Origin: Streptomyces sp. NBC_00239
GTDB lineage: Bacteria > Actinomycetota > Actinomycetes > Streptomycetales > Streptomycetaceae
Reading direction: 5' to 3'
Assembly: GCF_036194065.1 (NCBI RefSeq)
Contig: NZ_CP108095.1
Span: 1,054,001 to 1,118,000, forward strand
DNA length: 64,000 bases
The notes beneath the pieces were generated by a model. It saw nothing but the letters and a program-made list of their open reading frames with translations, did not search any database and had not been told where the DNA came from. The position numbers were made by a program, and so were the translations under genes. Of this stretch, positions 49,365 to 58,100 are shown piece by piece (position 1 is the stretch's first letter; each line of letters opens with the position of its first letter).

Positions 49365-49379
49365 TAGGAAAGTTTCCTA
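49365..49379. promoter_or_regulatory. Candidate ROK-family (CsnR-like) operator
   Basis: TAGGAAAGTTTCCTA is a perfect palindrome (7-bp arms around G). It resembles the operator I recall for ROK-family repressors of chitosanase and other glycanase genes in Streptomyces. It lies about 180 bp upstream of the metallophosphatase gene, first in a run that ends with a GH8 enzyme, and just downstream of the SGNH hydrolase gene. Confidence 0.5.
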
Positions 49380-49430
49380 CCAGTCCCTTGGTCGACGCCT
49401 TTTGGAGGTCCTGCGCAGCTCTTGGAAGCC

Positions 49431-50036
49431 CTACAGGGGCGACAACTCCCCCAGGCCCAGGGTGCGCAGCGTGTGGTTGGCCATCTGGAGGTGGCCGACG
49501 GCGTTGGGGTGCGCGGGGTCGTCGAGCCACGCGATCGGGTCGGCGTCGCCGAAGTGGTCGAGCCAGAAGGCCTCGTGGTCGACGAGCAGCGCGCCCGTGT
49601 CCGCCGCGATCTCCCGTACCGCCTGGCAGTACGCGGGGAGTTCGGCGCGGGCCGCCCTGCCGGTGACGCTGACCGGCACCGGGGTGTGCAGGACGATCCG
49701 GGCGTCACCCGCCTTCGCGATGATGGCCCGCATGGCGTCGTGGAACTCCGGCAGGCCCGCCGTGCCGCGCCGCGCGTCGTTCGTGCCGAGGGAGACGGAC
49801 AGGACGTCCGGCTCGAACCGGCCCACGAGGTGGTCGTACGCGGCGAGGACGTCGACCGCCGACCACGCGGACACGCCGGTGTTGACGACGATGTCGGTGA
49901 GCCGGTCCAGCTGCCAGCGGACCCGTTCGTGGACGTGCTCGACCCAGCCGCGCGCGCCGTGGGTGTGCAGCACCGCCTGGGTGATGCTGTCGCCGGTCGC
50001 CACCCACGTCATGGGCTCCGAGGACAGACTGATCAT
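49431..50036 (-). CDS. SGNH/GDSL-type hydrolase
   Basis: A 201-residue protein from ATG 50036 with AAGGGGG upstream. The four blocks of the family are intact: block I TWVATGDSITQAV (Ser in GDS), block II NTGVSAWSAVD (Gly), block III LSVSLGTNDARRG (Asn) and block V DPAHPNAVGHLQMA (Asp and His). There is no signal peptide, so the enzyme is probably cytoplasmic. It is an esterase, lipase or acyl-hydrolase; the substrate is unknown. Upstream of the next gene (50355) the starts are divergent, 318 bp apart, and this gap shows only promoter-like sequence. Confidence 0.92.
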   Translation of the reverse strand: MISLSSEPMTWVATGDSITQAVLHTHGARGWVEHVHERVRWQLDRLTDIVVNTGVSAWSAVDVLAAYDHLVGRFEPDVLSVSLGTNDARRGTAGLPEFHDAMRAIIAKAGDARIVLHTPVPVSVTGRAARAELPAYCQAVREIAADTGALLVDHEAFWLDHFGDADPIAWLDDPAHPNAVGHLQMANHTLRTLGLGELSPL

Positions 50037-50354
50037 GGTTTCCCCCTTGTGTTCACGGTTCCCGCGGGCACGGCCACCCCTCCGGGGCCCGCACCCGTCA
50101 CCCGGCCATCGTGCCTGCTCGAGATCGCCCGGCCAACGCGCGCCCGCCCGCGCGCGGGGACGCCGACCTCGGCTCCGACGCCCGGCACCGGACCCGTACG
50201 AGCGAGTTTCGGACGAACTCACCAGCGTTTCGCGGGACTTCACGCCGGGCGCGCCCTCGGCCCTCTGGCCGAAGCCCGCGGGCACGGCTACCGTCGGGCG
50301 CCCTCGAAGCGCACGCGAGCCGGACACCCCGTCACCCGCACCGGAGGAAACCCC

Positions 50355-51470
50355 ATGACCGACACCTCGGCCGCCCCCACCGCCCCGGCAGCCCCCGCGG
50401 CGCCCACCCGTCCCGCGGCCCCCACGGGCCCCGCCGCCCCCGCCCGCCCCGTGGCCGCCGGCTTCGGTGCCGGCGCACCGGCCTCCGGTGACGACGGGCA
50501 CCTGCGGATCCTGTCCGCCTCCGACCTCGCCGGGATCGACATCCCCCTCGCCGATGTCGTGGACACGGTGGAAGGCGCCTACCGCGCACTGCACACCGGC
50601 CGCTCCGACAGCCCGGTCAAGCCGGCCGCCGGGCCGGACGGCGGCCACCCGGTCTCCTACGCCGTGCTCGGCCGGGACGGCTCCCGCGACGTCGTCGCCG
50701 TCACCTCCTCGTACGCGCACGGCCCCGGCGCCGGCCCGGCCGCGCGGCACCCCTACACCGCGCTCACCCTCTACGACGACGTCACCGGGCGGCCGGTGGC
50801 GATGATGGACGGCGCCCGCGTCGGCGCCCTGAGCGCCCCCGCCGTCTCCGCCCTGCTGGCCCGCGAGTGCGCCGCGCCCGGCGCCCGAACGGCGCTGGTC
50901 GTCGGCACCGGCGCCCAGGGCCGGCTCACCCTGCCGTTCCTGCTCACCACACTGCCCGGCCTGGACCGCCTGATGGTCTTCGGCACCGACCCCGAGGGCG
51001 TCGCGGCCGTCCGCTCCGAGCTCCGCGCCCGGTTCCCCGACCGGGACGTGACGGCCGTCAACGACCTGCGGGCGGCGGCCGCGGACGCGGACGTCATCGT
51101 CGCCACCGCGGACGCCCGCACTCCCGCGGCCGTGGAGTCCACCTGGCTGCGCACGGGCGCCCTGACCGTCCTCGCCGGCCACGGCCTCGCCCCCTCCACG
51201 CTGGACCGCGCCGACCGGGTGATCGCCACCAGCGAGGCCCAGATGGCCGCCACCGGGGCCGACATGGCGGACGCCGACGGGAAACTCCGCGCCGTCGACT
51301 CGGAGTTCGCCGCCGTCATCGCCGGTCTCACCGCGGGACGCCACCACCCGAAGGAGCGGATCTTCGCGTACAACAGCGGCCTGGTCGTCACCGACATAGC
51401 CCTCGGCCACCACTTCGCCCAGCTCGCCCTCCGGCGGAACCTCGGCACCGAGGTCGCCCTGTGGCTGTGA
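50355..51470 (+). CDS. Ornithine cyclodeaminase / mu-crystallin family protein
   Basis: A 371-residue protein from ATG 50355 with GGAGGAAA upstream. The first ~45 residues are an unusual Pro/Ala/Thr repeat (APTAPAAPAAPTRPAAPTGPAAPARP). Then comes the OCD fold: LRILSASDLAGIDIPLADVVDTVEGAYRALHTGR, SSYAHGPGAG...HPYTALTLYDDVTGRPVAMMDGARVGALSAPAVSAL, and the NAD-binding ALVVGTGAQGRL. Family members deaminate ornithine to proline, reduce imines or make siderophore precursors. The usual Lys and Asp pair of the active site is not fully obvious, so the reaction is uncertain. It is probably monocistronic. Confidence 0.9.
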   Translation: MTDTSAAPTAPAAPAAPTRPAAPTGPAAPARPVAAGFGAGAPASGDDGHLRILSASDLAGIDIPLADVVDTVEGAYRALHTGRSDSPVKPAAGPDGGHPVSYAVLGRDGSRDVVAVTSSYAHGPGAGPAARHPYTALTLYDDVTGRPVAMMDGARVGALSAPAVSALLARECAAPGARTALVVGTGAQGRLTLPFLLTTLPGLDRLMVFGTDPEGVAAVRSELRARFPDRDVTAVNDLRAAAADADVIVATADARTPAAVESTWLRTGALTVLAGHGLAPSTLDRADRVIATSEAQMAATGADMADADGKLRAVDSEFAAVIAGLTAGRHHPKERIFAYNSGLVVTDIALGHHFAQLALRRNLGTEVALWL

Positions 51471-51525
51471 CCCCACCGGAGGCCGCAGGCCCGACCACCC
51501 GGCTGACCACCCCTCCCGGCACACC

Positions 51526-51610
51526 GCACCGCACCGCACCGCACCGCCCCGCACCGCACCGCACCGCACCGCACCGCACCGCACCGCACCGCACCGCACC
51601 GCACCGCACC
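51526..51610. repeat. Pentanucleotide microsatellite (GCACC)17
   Basis: Seventeen consecutive 5-bp GCACC units, with one variant (GCCCC) at unit five. It lies in the 394-bp gap 51471-51864, which otherwise holds only GC-rich sequence and the promoter of the next gene (from 51865). Units of five bases can shift frame or spacing by slipped-strand replication. Confidence 0.95.
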
Positions 51611-51864
51611 GGGAACGATTCCCCCGCCCGGCACCGCCCGGCACCGCCGGGCACCGCCGGGCACCCGCCGGCGAGGACACCTGCCTTTGCCGGTCCGCGC
51701 GCCCGGCGCCCGGTAGCCTGCCCACAACAGCCCGGCCGCAGCCCGCCCGCTGCCGCCGGGCTCTTCCCGCACCGCCATCCCACTCCCACCACGCCCCGCG
51801 CCCACCCCACCTCCCGAAGCCGCTTCGCCTGCCGCGCACCCCCCGAGCACGAAGGCCACCGAGT

Positions 51865-52443
51865 GTGAACATCCCGTACGGAGACGACACGAGCCACGAC
51901 CAGCGGTGGGCGGAGACCGTGATGAACGCCCTCGCCGCCGGCCCCGACGCCCAAGCCGCACTCGGCGAGGCACTCGGCACCACCGGCGACCTGAAGATCG
52001 AGCACGCCCAGCGCCGCGCGGAGGCCCTCCGCGCCGCCGCCATGGGACTCCCGCCCGCGGCCTGCGCCCTCGCCGCGGGCATCCCCGAACGCATGCTCAC
52101 CGACTGGCAGGCCGCGGACGCGCCCTTCGCCGCCGCCATGGCGGCCGCGCACGCCCTCGCGCAGGCCCACGACCTGACCGGCCCGCAGCCTCCGGCCACG
52201 CCCGTCGCCCTCGGCCTGTTCCTCCAGGCCCTCGGCAAGGGCGCGGGGCTCGCCGCGGCGGGCGACGCCGTCGGCCTCACCCGCCAGCGCCTGAACCGGC
52301 TCAAGGACCGCAACCCCCCGGTCGCCCGCCTCATCGCCGCCGCCCAGCAGAGCGCGCGCACCACCCGTACCCGCCCCGCGGGCAAGCCGTACACGTACCG
52401 GCTCGTGCGCCGCGACGTGCCGCCGGCAGACCACCCGCAGTGA
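51865..52443 (+). CDS. Hypothetical protein with two HTH-like segments
   Basis: A 192-residue soluble protein from GTG 51865 (GAAGG nine bases upstream). It is mostly helical. Residues about 50-100 (HAQRRAEALRAAAMGLPPAACALAAGIPERMLTDWQAADAPFAAAMAAAHAL) look like a terminase- or transposase-type helix-turn-helix. Residues about 118-162 (ALGLFLQALGKGAGLAAAGDAVGLTRQRLNRLKDRNPPVARLIAAA) repeat the pattern, suggesting an internal duplication. The C-terminus is basic (SARTTRTRPAGKPYTYRLVRRD). I do not recognise the family; a DNA-binding protein is plausible. Confidence 0.75.
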   Translation: MNIPYGDDTSHDQRWAETVMNALAAGPDAQAALGEALGTTGDLKIEHAQRRAEALRAAAMGLPPAACALAAGIPERMLTDWQAADAPFAAAMAAAHALAQAHDLTGPQPPATPVALGLFLQALGKGAGLAAAGDAVGLTRQRLNRLKDRNPPVARLIAAAQQSARTTRTRPAGKPYTYRLVRRDVPPADHPQ

Positions 52444-52504
52444 ACCCCCGCCCGCCCCCGCCGCGGAACGTGCCGGGGGCGGGCGGCGGGGCGATGCTGG
52501 TGGG

Positions 52505-54682
52505 GTGGTCAACGTCCCGGATGGACTGGTCGCCGCGGCCCGCCCGGCCGTGCGGGTCACCGTGGCCGCCGGGGCCGGCTTCTACCTGTTCCTGTACGGC
52601 TTCGGGATGCCCACCGGCGGCACGTACGCGCTGTTCTCCGCGGTGGCGCTGGCCGGGCTGTCCCGGATTCCCGGCACCGGCCGCCAGCGCGCCGCGGTCG
52701 TGGTCCGGCTGCTGCCCGTCTGCTGGCTGCTCGTCGTCATCGGCACCTTCCTGTCCGTACGGACCTGGAGCGCGGTGCTCGGCATGCTGGTCGTCGGCTT
52801 CGTCCTGGCCTTCGTCGCCGTGTGCGGGCCGCGCCCGGCGGGTGCCGGGCCGGGACTCCAACTGCTGTACATCCTGCCGTCGTTCCCGCCCTACGATCCG
52901 GGCACGCTCGGCGAGCGGCTGGCCGGCACCACGACCGGACTCGTCCTGCTCGTCCTGGCCGAGGCCTTCCTCTTCCCCGCACCGGCGCCCCTCCCCTACC
53001 GGGAGCGCACCGCCCGCGCCCTCGACACGGTGCGGCGCTGCGCCGGCGAGCTGGCCCGCCCCCCGTACACACGGCACGCCGGGACGCGGCAGGCGGCGGA
53101 GGAGGCGAGCGCCGGGCTGCGGCCCCTGAACGTGCCCGAGGCCGACCGGCCCGCCGGGCCCGGCCTGCACGACCGGGCGCTGGCCCACGCCGGGCTCGCC
53201 ACCCGCGCCCTGCTCCGGCGGCTCGTCATGCTGCCGCCCGCGCCGGCCGCGGTCCGCGACTGCGCGGGCGCCGGACTGGACGTCCTGCGGGCCGTGGAGC
53301 AGGCGGCGGCGGAAGCCGCGGCCCGGCTGCGCGGCGAGCGGGCCGGCACCGCGGGGCGCGCCGCCCTGGCGGTGGCCCGGACCGAGCTCGCCGCGCGACC
53401 CGCGGTATCCGCGGAGCCGGCCGTGCTGCGGCGGTACGCGGCGATCACGGAGGTCGCCGACGCGGCGCTCGCGGCGGCGGTGGCCGCGGACATCTCCGTA
53501 CGGGGGCGGGCGGCGCCGGTGGACGCGGTGCCGGGGCGGTTCTGGTACGCGCGGATGCGGGCGCCGCGGCTGTGGTGGCACCGGCTGGCCGGACACGCCG
53601 TGCGGCGGTCGGTGTTCTTCCAGAACGCCGTACGGATCAGCCTGGCGCTCGCCACGGCCCGGCTCATCGCGGGACTGGACACGCTGCCGCACGGCTTCTG
53701 GGCGATGCTGGCGACGCTGACCCTGACCCGTACGACGGTGGCCGAGACCGGGGCCACCGTCCGGCGGACACTGGCCGGCACGCTCGCGGGCGCGCTGGTG
53801 GCGGCGGCGCTGCTGACCGTGGTGGGCACCGACAGCGCCGTGTACGCGGCCGTGCTGCCGGTCCTGATGCTGACCGCGTTCACGGTGGGGCCGGTCAAGG
53901 GGGTCGGGTGGGCGCAGGCGATGCTCACGCTGGTGGTGGCGGTGGTGTTCGCGCAGCTGGCCCCCTCGACCTGGCAGCTCGCCGAGTTCCGGATGCTCGA
54001 CGTGCTGATCGGCAGTGCGATCGGCGCGGTGTGCGGGTTGCTGGCGTGGCCGCGGGGGGCCCATGACGAGTTGCGGCGCTCGGCGGCCGTGCTGATGCGG
54101 TGCGCGGCGGAGATCGTGGTGGCGACGGCCGCGTCGGTGGCGGCCGGCGGGGAGCGCCGGCCGCTGCCGACGGCGCCGGGCCACCGGTCGTTGCAACACG
54201 CCCTGACGCTGGCGGAGTCGGCGTTCGCGCAGTTCCAGAGCGAACCGAAGGGTTTCGTGCCGGTCGACCTGACGGCCGGGGCCGGGCGGGACGGGCCGTT
54301 GCAGCCCGACTGGCAGGCGACCCTGATGGCCGGCCACCACACGCTGTGGGGGTCGGACCGGCTGCTGGTGCCGACGGTGCCGGTGCGGGTGCCGCCGCTG
54401 GGGTGGGAGGCGGCCGCCGAGCTGGTCCGGCTCGGAGACCGGGTGGCGGGGCGGATGCTGCTGGTGTCGGCGGCCCTCGACCCGGGCGGGGACACGCCGG
54501 CGGCGCCGGTGCGGTTGCGGGATCCCGCGTTCGACGGGTTCGGGGCGGAGCCGGGTGGGGCGCCGCGGGCCTACTACGCGGCGGTCCTGTGGCTGGACGC
54601 CCTCCTCACCGACCTGGAACGCGTCTCCACCACCCCGCCCCCGCCGCCCGACCCGGCACCCCTCCCGCCCCCAACCGGCTGA
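52505..54682 (+). CDS. FUSC-family (fusaric acid resistance / aromatic acid exporter type) inner-membrane protein
   Basis: A 725-residue protein from GTG 52505. It has the double-repeat layout of FUSC proteins: an N-terminal block of about six helices (residues about 15-160), a soluble helical middle (about 165-365), a second block of helices (about 375-505, with AVRISLALATARLIAGL, HGFWAMLATLTLTRTTVAETGATVRRTLAGTLAGALVAAALL), and a soluble C-terminal part ending in Pro-rich residues. The TRTTVAETGATVRRTLAGTLAG segment matches the diagnostic FUSC motif. It probably exports aromatic or weak-acid toxins. No periplasmic partner is expected in Gram-positives. The next gene begins after a repeat-rich gap. 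Confidence 0.92.
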   Translation: MVNVPDGLVAAARPAVRVTVAAGAGFYLFLYGFGMPTGGTYALFSAVALAGLSRIPGTGRQRAAVVVRLLPVCWLLVVIGTFLSVRTWSAVLGMLVVGFVLAFVAVCGPRPAGAGPGLQLLYILPSFPPYDPGTLGERLAGTTTGLVLLVLAEAFLFPAPAPLPYRERTARALDTVRRCAGELARPPYTRHAGTRQAAEEASAGLRPLNVPEADRPAGPGLHDRALAHAGLATRALLRRLVMLPPAPAAVRDCAGAGLDVLRAVEQAAAEAAARLRGERAGTAGRAALAVARTELAARPAVSAEPAVLRRYAAITEVADAALAAAVAADISVRGRAAPVDAVPGRFWYARMRAPRLWWHRLAGHAVRRSVFFQNAVRISLALATARLIAGLDTLPHGFWAMLATLTLTRTTVAETGATVRRTLAGTLAGALVAAALLTVVGTDSAVYAAVLPVLMLTAFTVGPVKGVGWAQAMLTLVVAVVFAQLAPSTWQLAEFRMLDVLIGSAIGAVCGLLAWPRGAHDELRRSAAVLMRCAAEIVVATAASVAAGGERRPLPTAPGHRSLQHALTLAESAFAQFQSEPKGFVPVDLTAGAGRDGPLQPDWQATLMAGHHTLWGSDRLLVPTVPVRVPPLGWEAAAELVRLGDRVAGRMLLVSAALDPGGDTPAAPVRLRDPAFDGFGAEPGGAPRAYYAAVLWLDALLTDLERVSTTPPPPPDPAPLPPPTG

Positions 54683-54870
54683 CGGGGCCCACCCGTCGGC
54701 CTCGCCGACCGCCCGAGCGGCAAACTCCCTGCCTGCGGCAATCCCCAGCCTCGGCGACCGCCCGAGCGGCAACTCCCTGCCTCGGTGGCGCTACCCGGCC
54801 TCGCCGGCTGCCTGAGGCACACCTTCCAGCCTCGCCGGCTGGCGGGCTCGACCCCCTTGCGCGGCCATCT

Positions 54871-54982
54871 CCAGCCTCGCCGGCGTTTGAGGCGCGGGTC
54901 CGGGCGGAGCCCGGTACCCGGCGGAGCCGGGTTGCTTGGGGCTCCGCCCCAAACCCCGCGCCTCAAACGCCGGCGAGGCTGG
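54871..54982. repeat. Dispersed Streptomyces palindromic repeat, copy D (near-perfect)
   Basis: Left arm CCAGCCTCGCCGGCGTTTGA (54871-54890) and right arm CCTCAAACGCCGGCGAGGCTGG (54961-54982) are exact inverted copies. Inner parts (GGGCGGAGCCCGG and GGCGGAGCCGGGTTG) also pair. Smaller related motifs fill 54695-54870. It occupies the gap 54683-55167 between two same-strand genes (FUSC and NACHT-WD40). Confidence 0.93.
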
Positions 54983-55167
54983 GAATTGCGGCACGCAGCG
55001 CCGACAAGGCTGGGGGTTGCCCCGGGGCACAGGCTGCCCTCCCTCTCGGCCGGCGTCGTGGTATCAGGTCGGTAACACCACCCTCGGCAGGTCAGGCTGT
55101 CGGAGAGAATCCGGTTCCTGCCGGCGTGGCCGGCGGGACGGGCCGAACATGCGGGGCGGGGGCGCCG

Positions 55168-58100
55168 GTGCGGCGGGGACAGGGTTTTGCGCGAGGGGTG
55201 CTGTGGTCGCTGGCCGCGCTCATGGCGGCCTCGGCGGTGTGGATGGTGGCGGCCGGGAGCGGCCCCAGCTCCGAGTTCGCCACGATCGGGGCGTGGTTCC
55301 TCGGCGGTGCGGCGCTCATCCTGCCGCTGGTCGAGCGGTTGCTGTACCCCGATCCCACGCCGCCCCCCGAACCAACCGATGAAGCCGCTGACTTGGCCCG
55401 TACCGTCGAGGCGCAGTGGCTGGAGGAGGCCAGGGCCCGCAGCCTCCGGGACCCCCGCGTGCTGCCGCTGAGCTGGTCCGCCACCGGACGCGACGTCACC
55501 GACCGCCCGGAGGCGGTGCTCCGGTCCGGCGGGGCCGGGCGGATCGCGCGGCTCATGCTCGACGGGCGACTGGACGACGGCGGCTTCGATGCGGCGGTTG
55601 CCGCCCTCGGCGAGGAGTACGGGCGCATCGCCAGCGGGCGCCTGGTGGTGCTCGGCGAGCCGGGCGCCGGCAAGACGGTGCTCGCCATGCTCCTGACCCT
55701 CGGCCTGCTCAAGGCTAGGGAGCCCGACGCTCCGGTGCCGGTCCTGCTGTCCGCGGGCGCCTGGGATCCGGTGCGCGAGTCCCTGGACGCCTGGGTGGTC
55801 CGCACGCTGGCCGACACGTACTACGTGGGGCGGAGCGAGATCCCGGGCCGGCTGCTGAAACAGGACCTGCTGCTGCCGGTGCTCGACGGTCTCGACGAGA
55901 TCCCCGAGTCGGCGCGGCGCAGCGCAGTGCGCGCCGTCAACCGATTCGTCGGGCAGGACCGGCCGGTGGTGGTGACCTGCCGGTCCGCGGAGTACGAAGA
56001 CGTGGTAGCGGGCGGGGCTCCGGTGCTGCGGCGCGCGCCGGTGGTCGAAGTGCAGCCGGTCGCGGTCGAGGACACCGTGTCCTACCTGGAGAACGTGGAC
56101 TGGCCGGACGGCACGTCCTGGGACCGGGTCGCCCACCACCTGCGGACGGAGTCCGGCAGCCCGCTGCACGAGGCCCTGCTGACGCCGCTGATGATCTCGC
56201 TGGCGCGGATGGTGTACGCGCGGCTGGGCGGCGACCCGGCCGAACTCCTCGACACCGCCCGGTTCGACTGCCGACACGCCATCGAGGACTTCCTCTCCGA
56301 CCGGGTGATCGACGCCGCTTACGCGCCGGACCGGCCGGTGGTCGAATCGGGAAGTGTCGGGGGTGCGGCAGCGGGTCCGGGTCCTGGTCCGCGAGGCGCT
56401 GCCGATCCGGCGGGCGGCGCGAACACCACCGAGCCCGCGTGGGACGCCGAAACCGCCCGGCGCCGGCTGACCTACCTCGCCCACTACCTGCACCGCCACG
56501 GCGAACGCGACCTGGCCTGGTGGCGGATGTCGGGCCGGCTGCTCCCGGCGTGGGCGGTGCCGGCCTGCGCCATCGTCGTCGGCATGCTCCTGATGGCCAT
56601 GACGGCGATCGGATCCGGCCCGTCCGCGGACCCCGACCTGATATCGGAGCTGGGCTCCGCCGGCCTGCTGGGAGGCATCGGCGCGGCGCTGGTGGTCGTC
56701 GTGTGGTTCGCGGTCCCCGAACGGCAGCCCGGGCGGCCGTCGTTCGTACTCGACGGCTCCCTGCGGCGGCTGCGCAGCGGGTTCGCGACCGGCGCCCTGC
56801 TGACCGCGGCCTTGGCGGTACCGCTCCTCGTCACCGTCGCCCTGGTGCTGGCCACGGGCGACCGGGTGATCGGCATGTACCTCGTGTACACCGAGGCGAT
56901 CGCGGGCTGCGCCGCCTTCGCGGCCGCGGTCGGAACCGCCCTGGCCGCGCACAACTGGCTGGACTCCCCGCCCCGTTCGTCGGCCCAGGCGACTCCTGAC
57001 CTGTTCCTCGCGGAAGACCTGAGGTCGTCGGTCGTCGGTGCCGCGAGCGCGGGACTCCTGGTGGCCCTGCTGGCCTGCCCCCTGACCTTCCTCGGCGTGA
57101 TGGCCGGACGGCTCGCGGGCCAGGCCCTCACCGGATGGCCCGGATGGCCCGGCCACTACGACCCGGCGGCCGCCGGGCGCGCCCTGTGGCGGGAACTGAC
57201 CTACGCGTACGTCGGATACGACGACCCCGGCATGCTGCTGGGCTTCGCGGTGACGGCGTCGGCCTCGCTGGGCTTCGTCTTCATGCTGTGCGTGCTGCTG
57301 ACCCGGGCGTACCCTCGGTTCCTGATCACCCTGGCGTACCTGGTGCTGCGGGGCCGACTGCCGGTGCGGTTCATGGCGTTCCTGCGCGATGCCCGCAACC
57401 GGGGGTTGCTGCGGCAGTCGGGAGCCGCGTACCAGTTCCGCCATGTGCGGCTTCAGGAGCATCTGGTGGCACGCTCGGCTGACCTGGGCGGTCCGGTGGC
57501 CACGGGCGCGAGCGCGGGTGCGGGGCGCGCCTGGGCCGGGAGTCGGGGCCGGGTGGCGGTGCTGGCCGGTGCCGGGCTGACGGCCGTGGCGCTGGCCGCT
57601 CCGTTCGCCGGCCGACCGACGGACGCGTCCGCCGTCACGCTGAGCGGTTTCCGCCACGGAGTGCGGTCCGTGGTCTTCAGCCCCGACGGCCGGAGCCTGG
57701 CCACCGTGGACAGCGGCAGCATCCTGAGCGTCCTGGAGGCCCGCACGACGTCACGCACACAGGTGTGGAGCCTCGCCGACGGCCATCGGATCACACAGCC
57801 GGACTGGCCCGGCAGGGTCTCCGACATGCTCTTCACAGCGGACAGCCGCACGCTGGTGGCCACGGTGTCGGCGGGGTCCTCCGAGCCCCGCGAAGTCCGG
57901 CGGTGGGACGTCGGCGCCGGCACCGCGCTGGGCCCGCCGACCGCCACCACGGGAGCGTCCTACCACCTCGGGCTGAGCACGGACGGCACGATCGAGGCAA
58001 TCACCGCCCACATCTCCGCCGACGGCGTCGTGCTGCGCAACCCGCTCGACGGCCGCAGCGTCAGTCGGCTGGCCGGGCCGCAGGCTGAAGGCGTGATCTC

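Noticed and set aside
51526..51610. (GCACC)n as a CRISPR-like array
   Set aside because: No spacers; it is a simple 5-bp microsatellite.
54574..57657. 1027-residue open frame opposite the NACHT-WD40 gene
   Set aside because: Biased Arg/Gly/Gln composition with no domain; the plus-strand frame carries clear Walker and membrane motifs.
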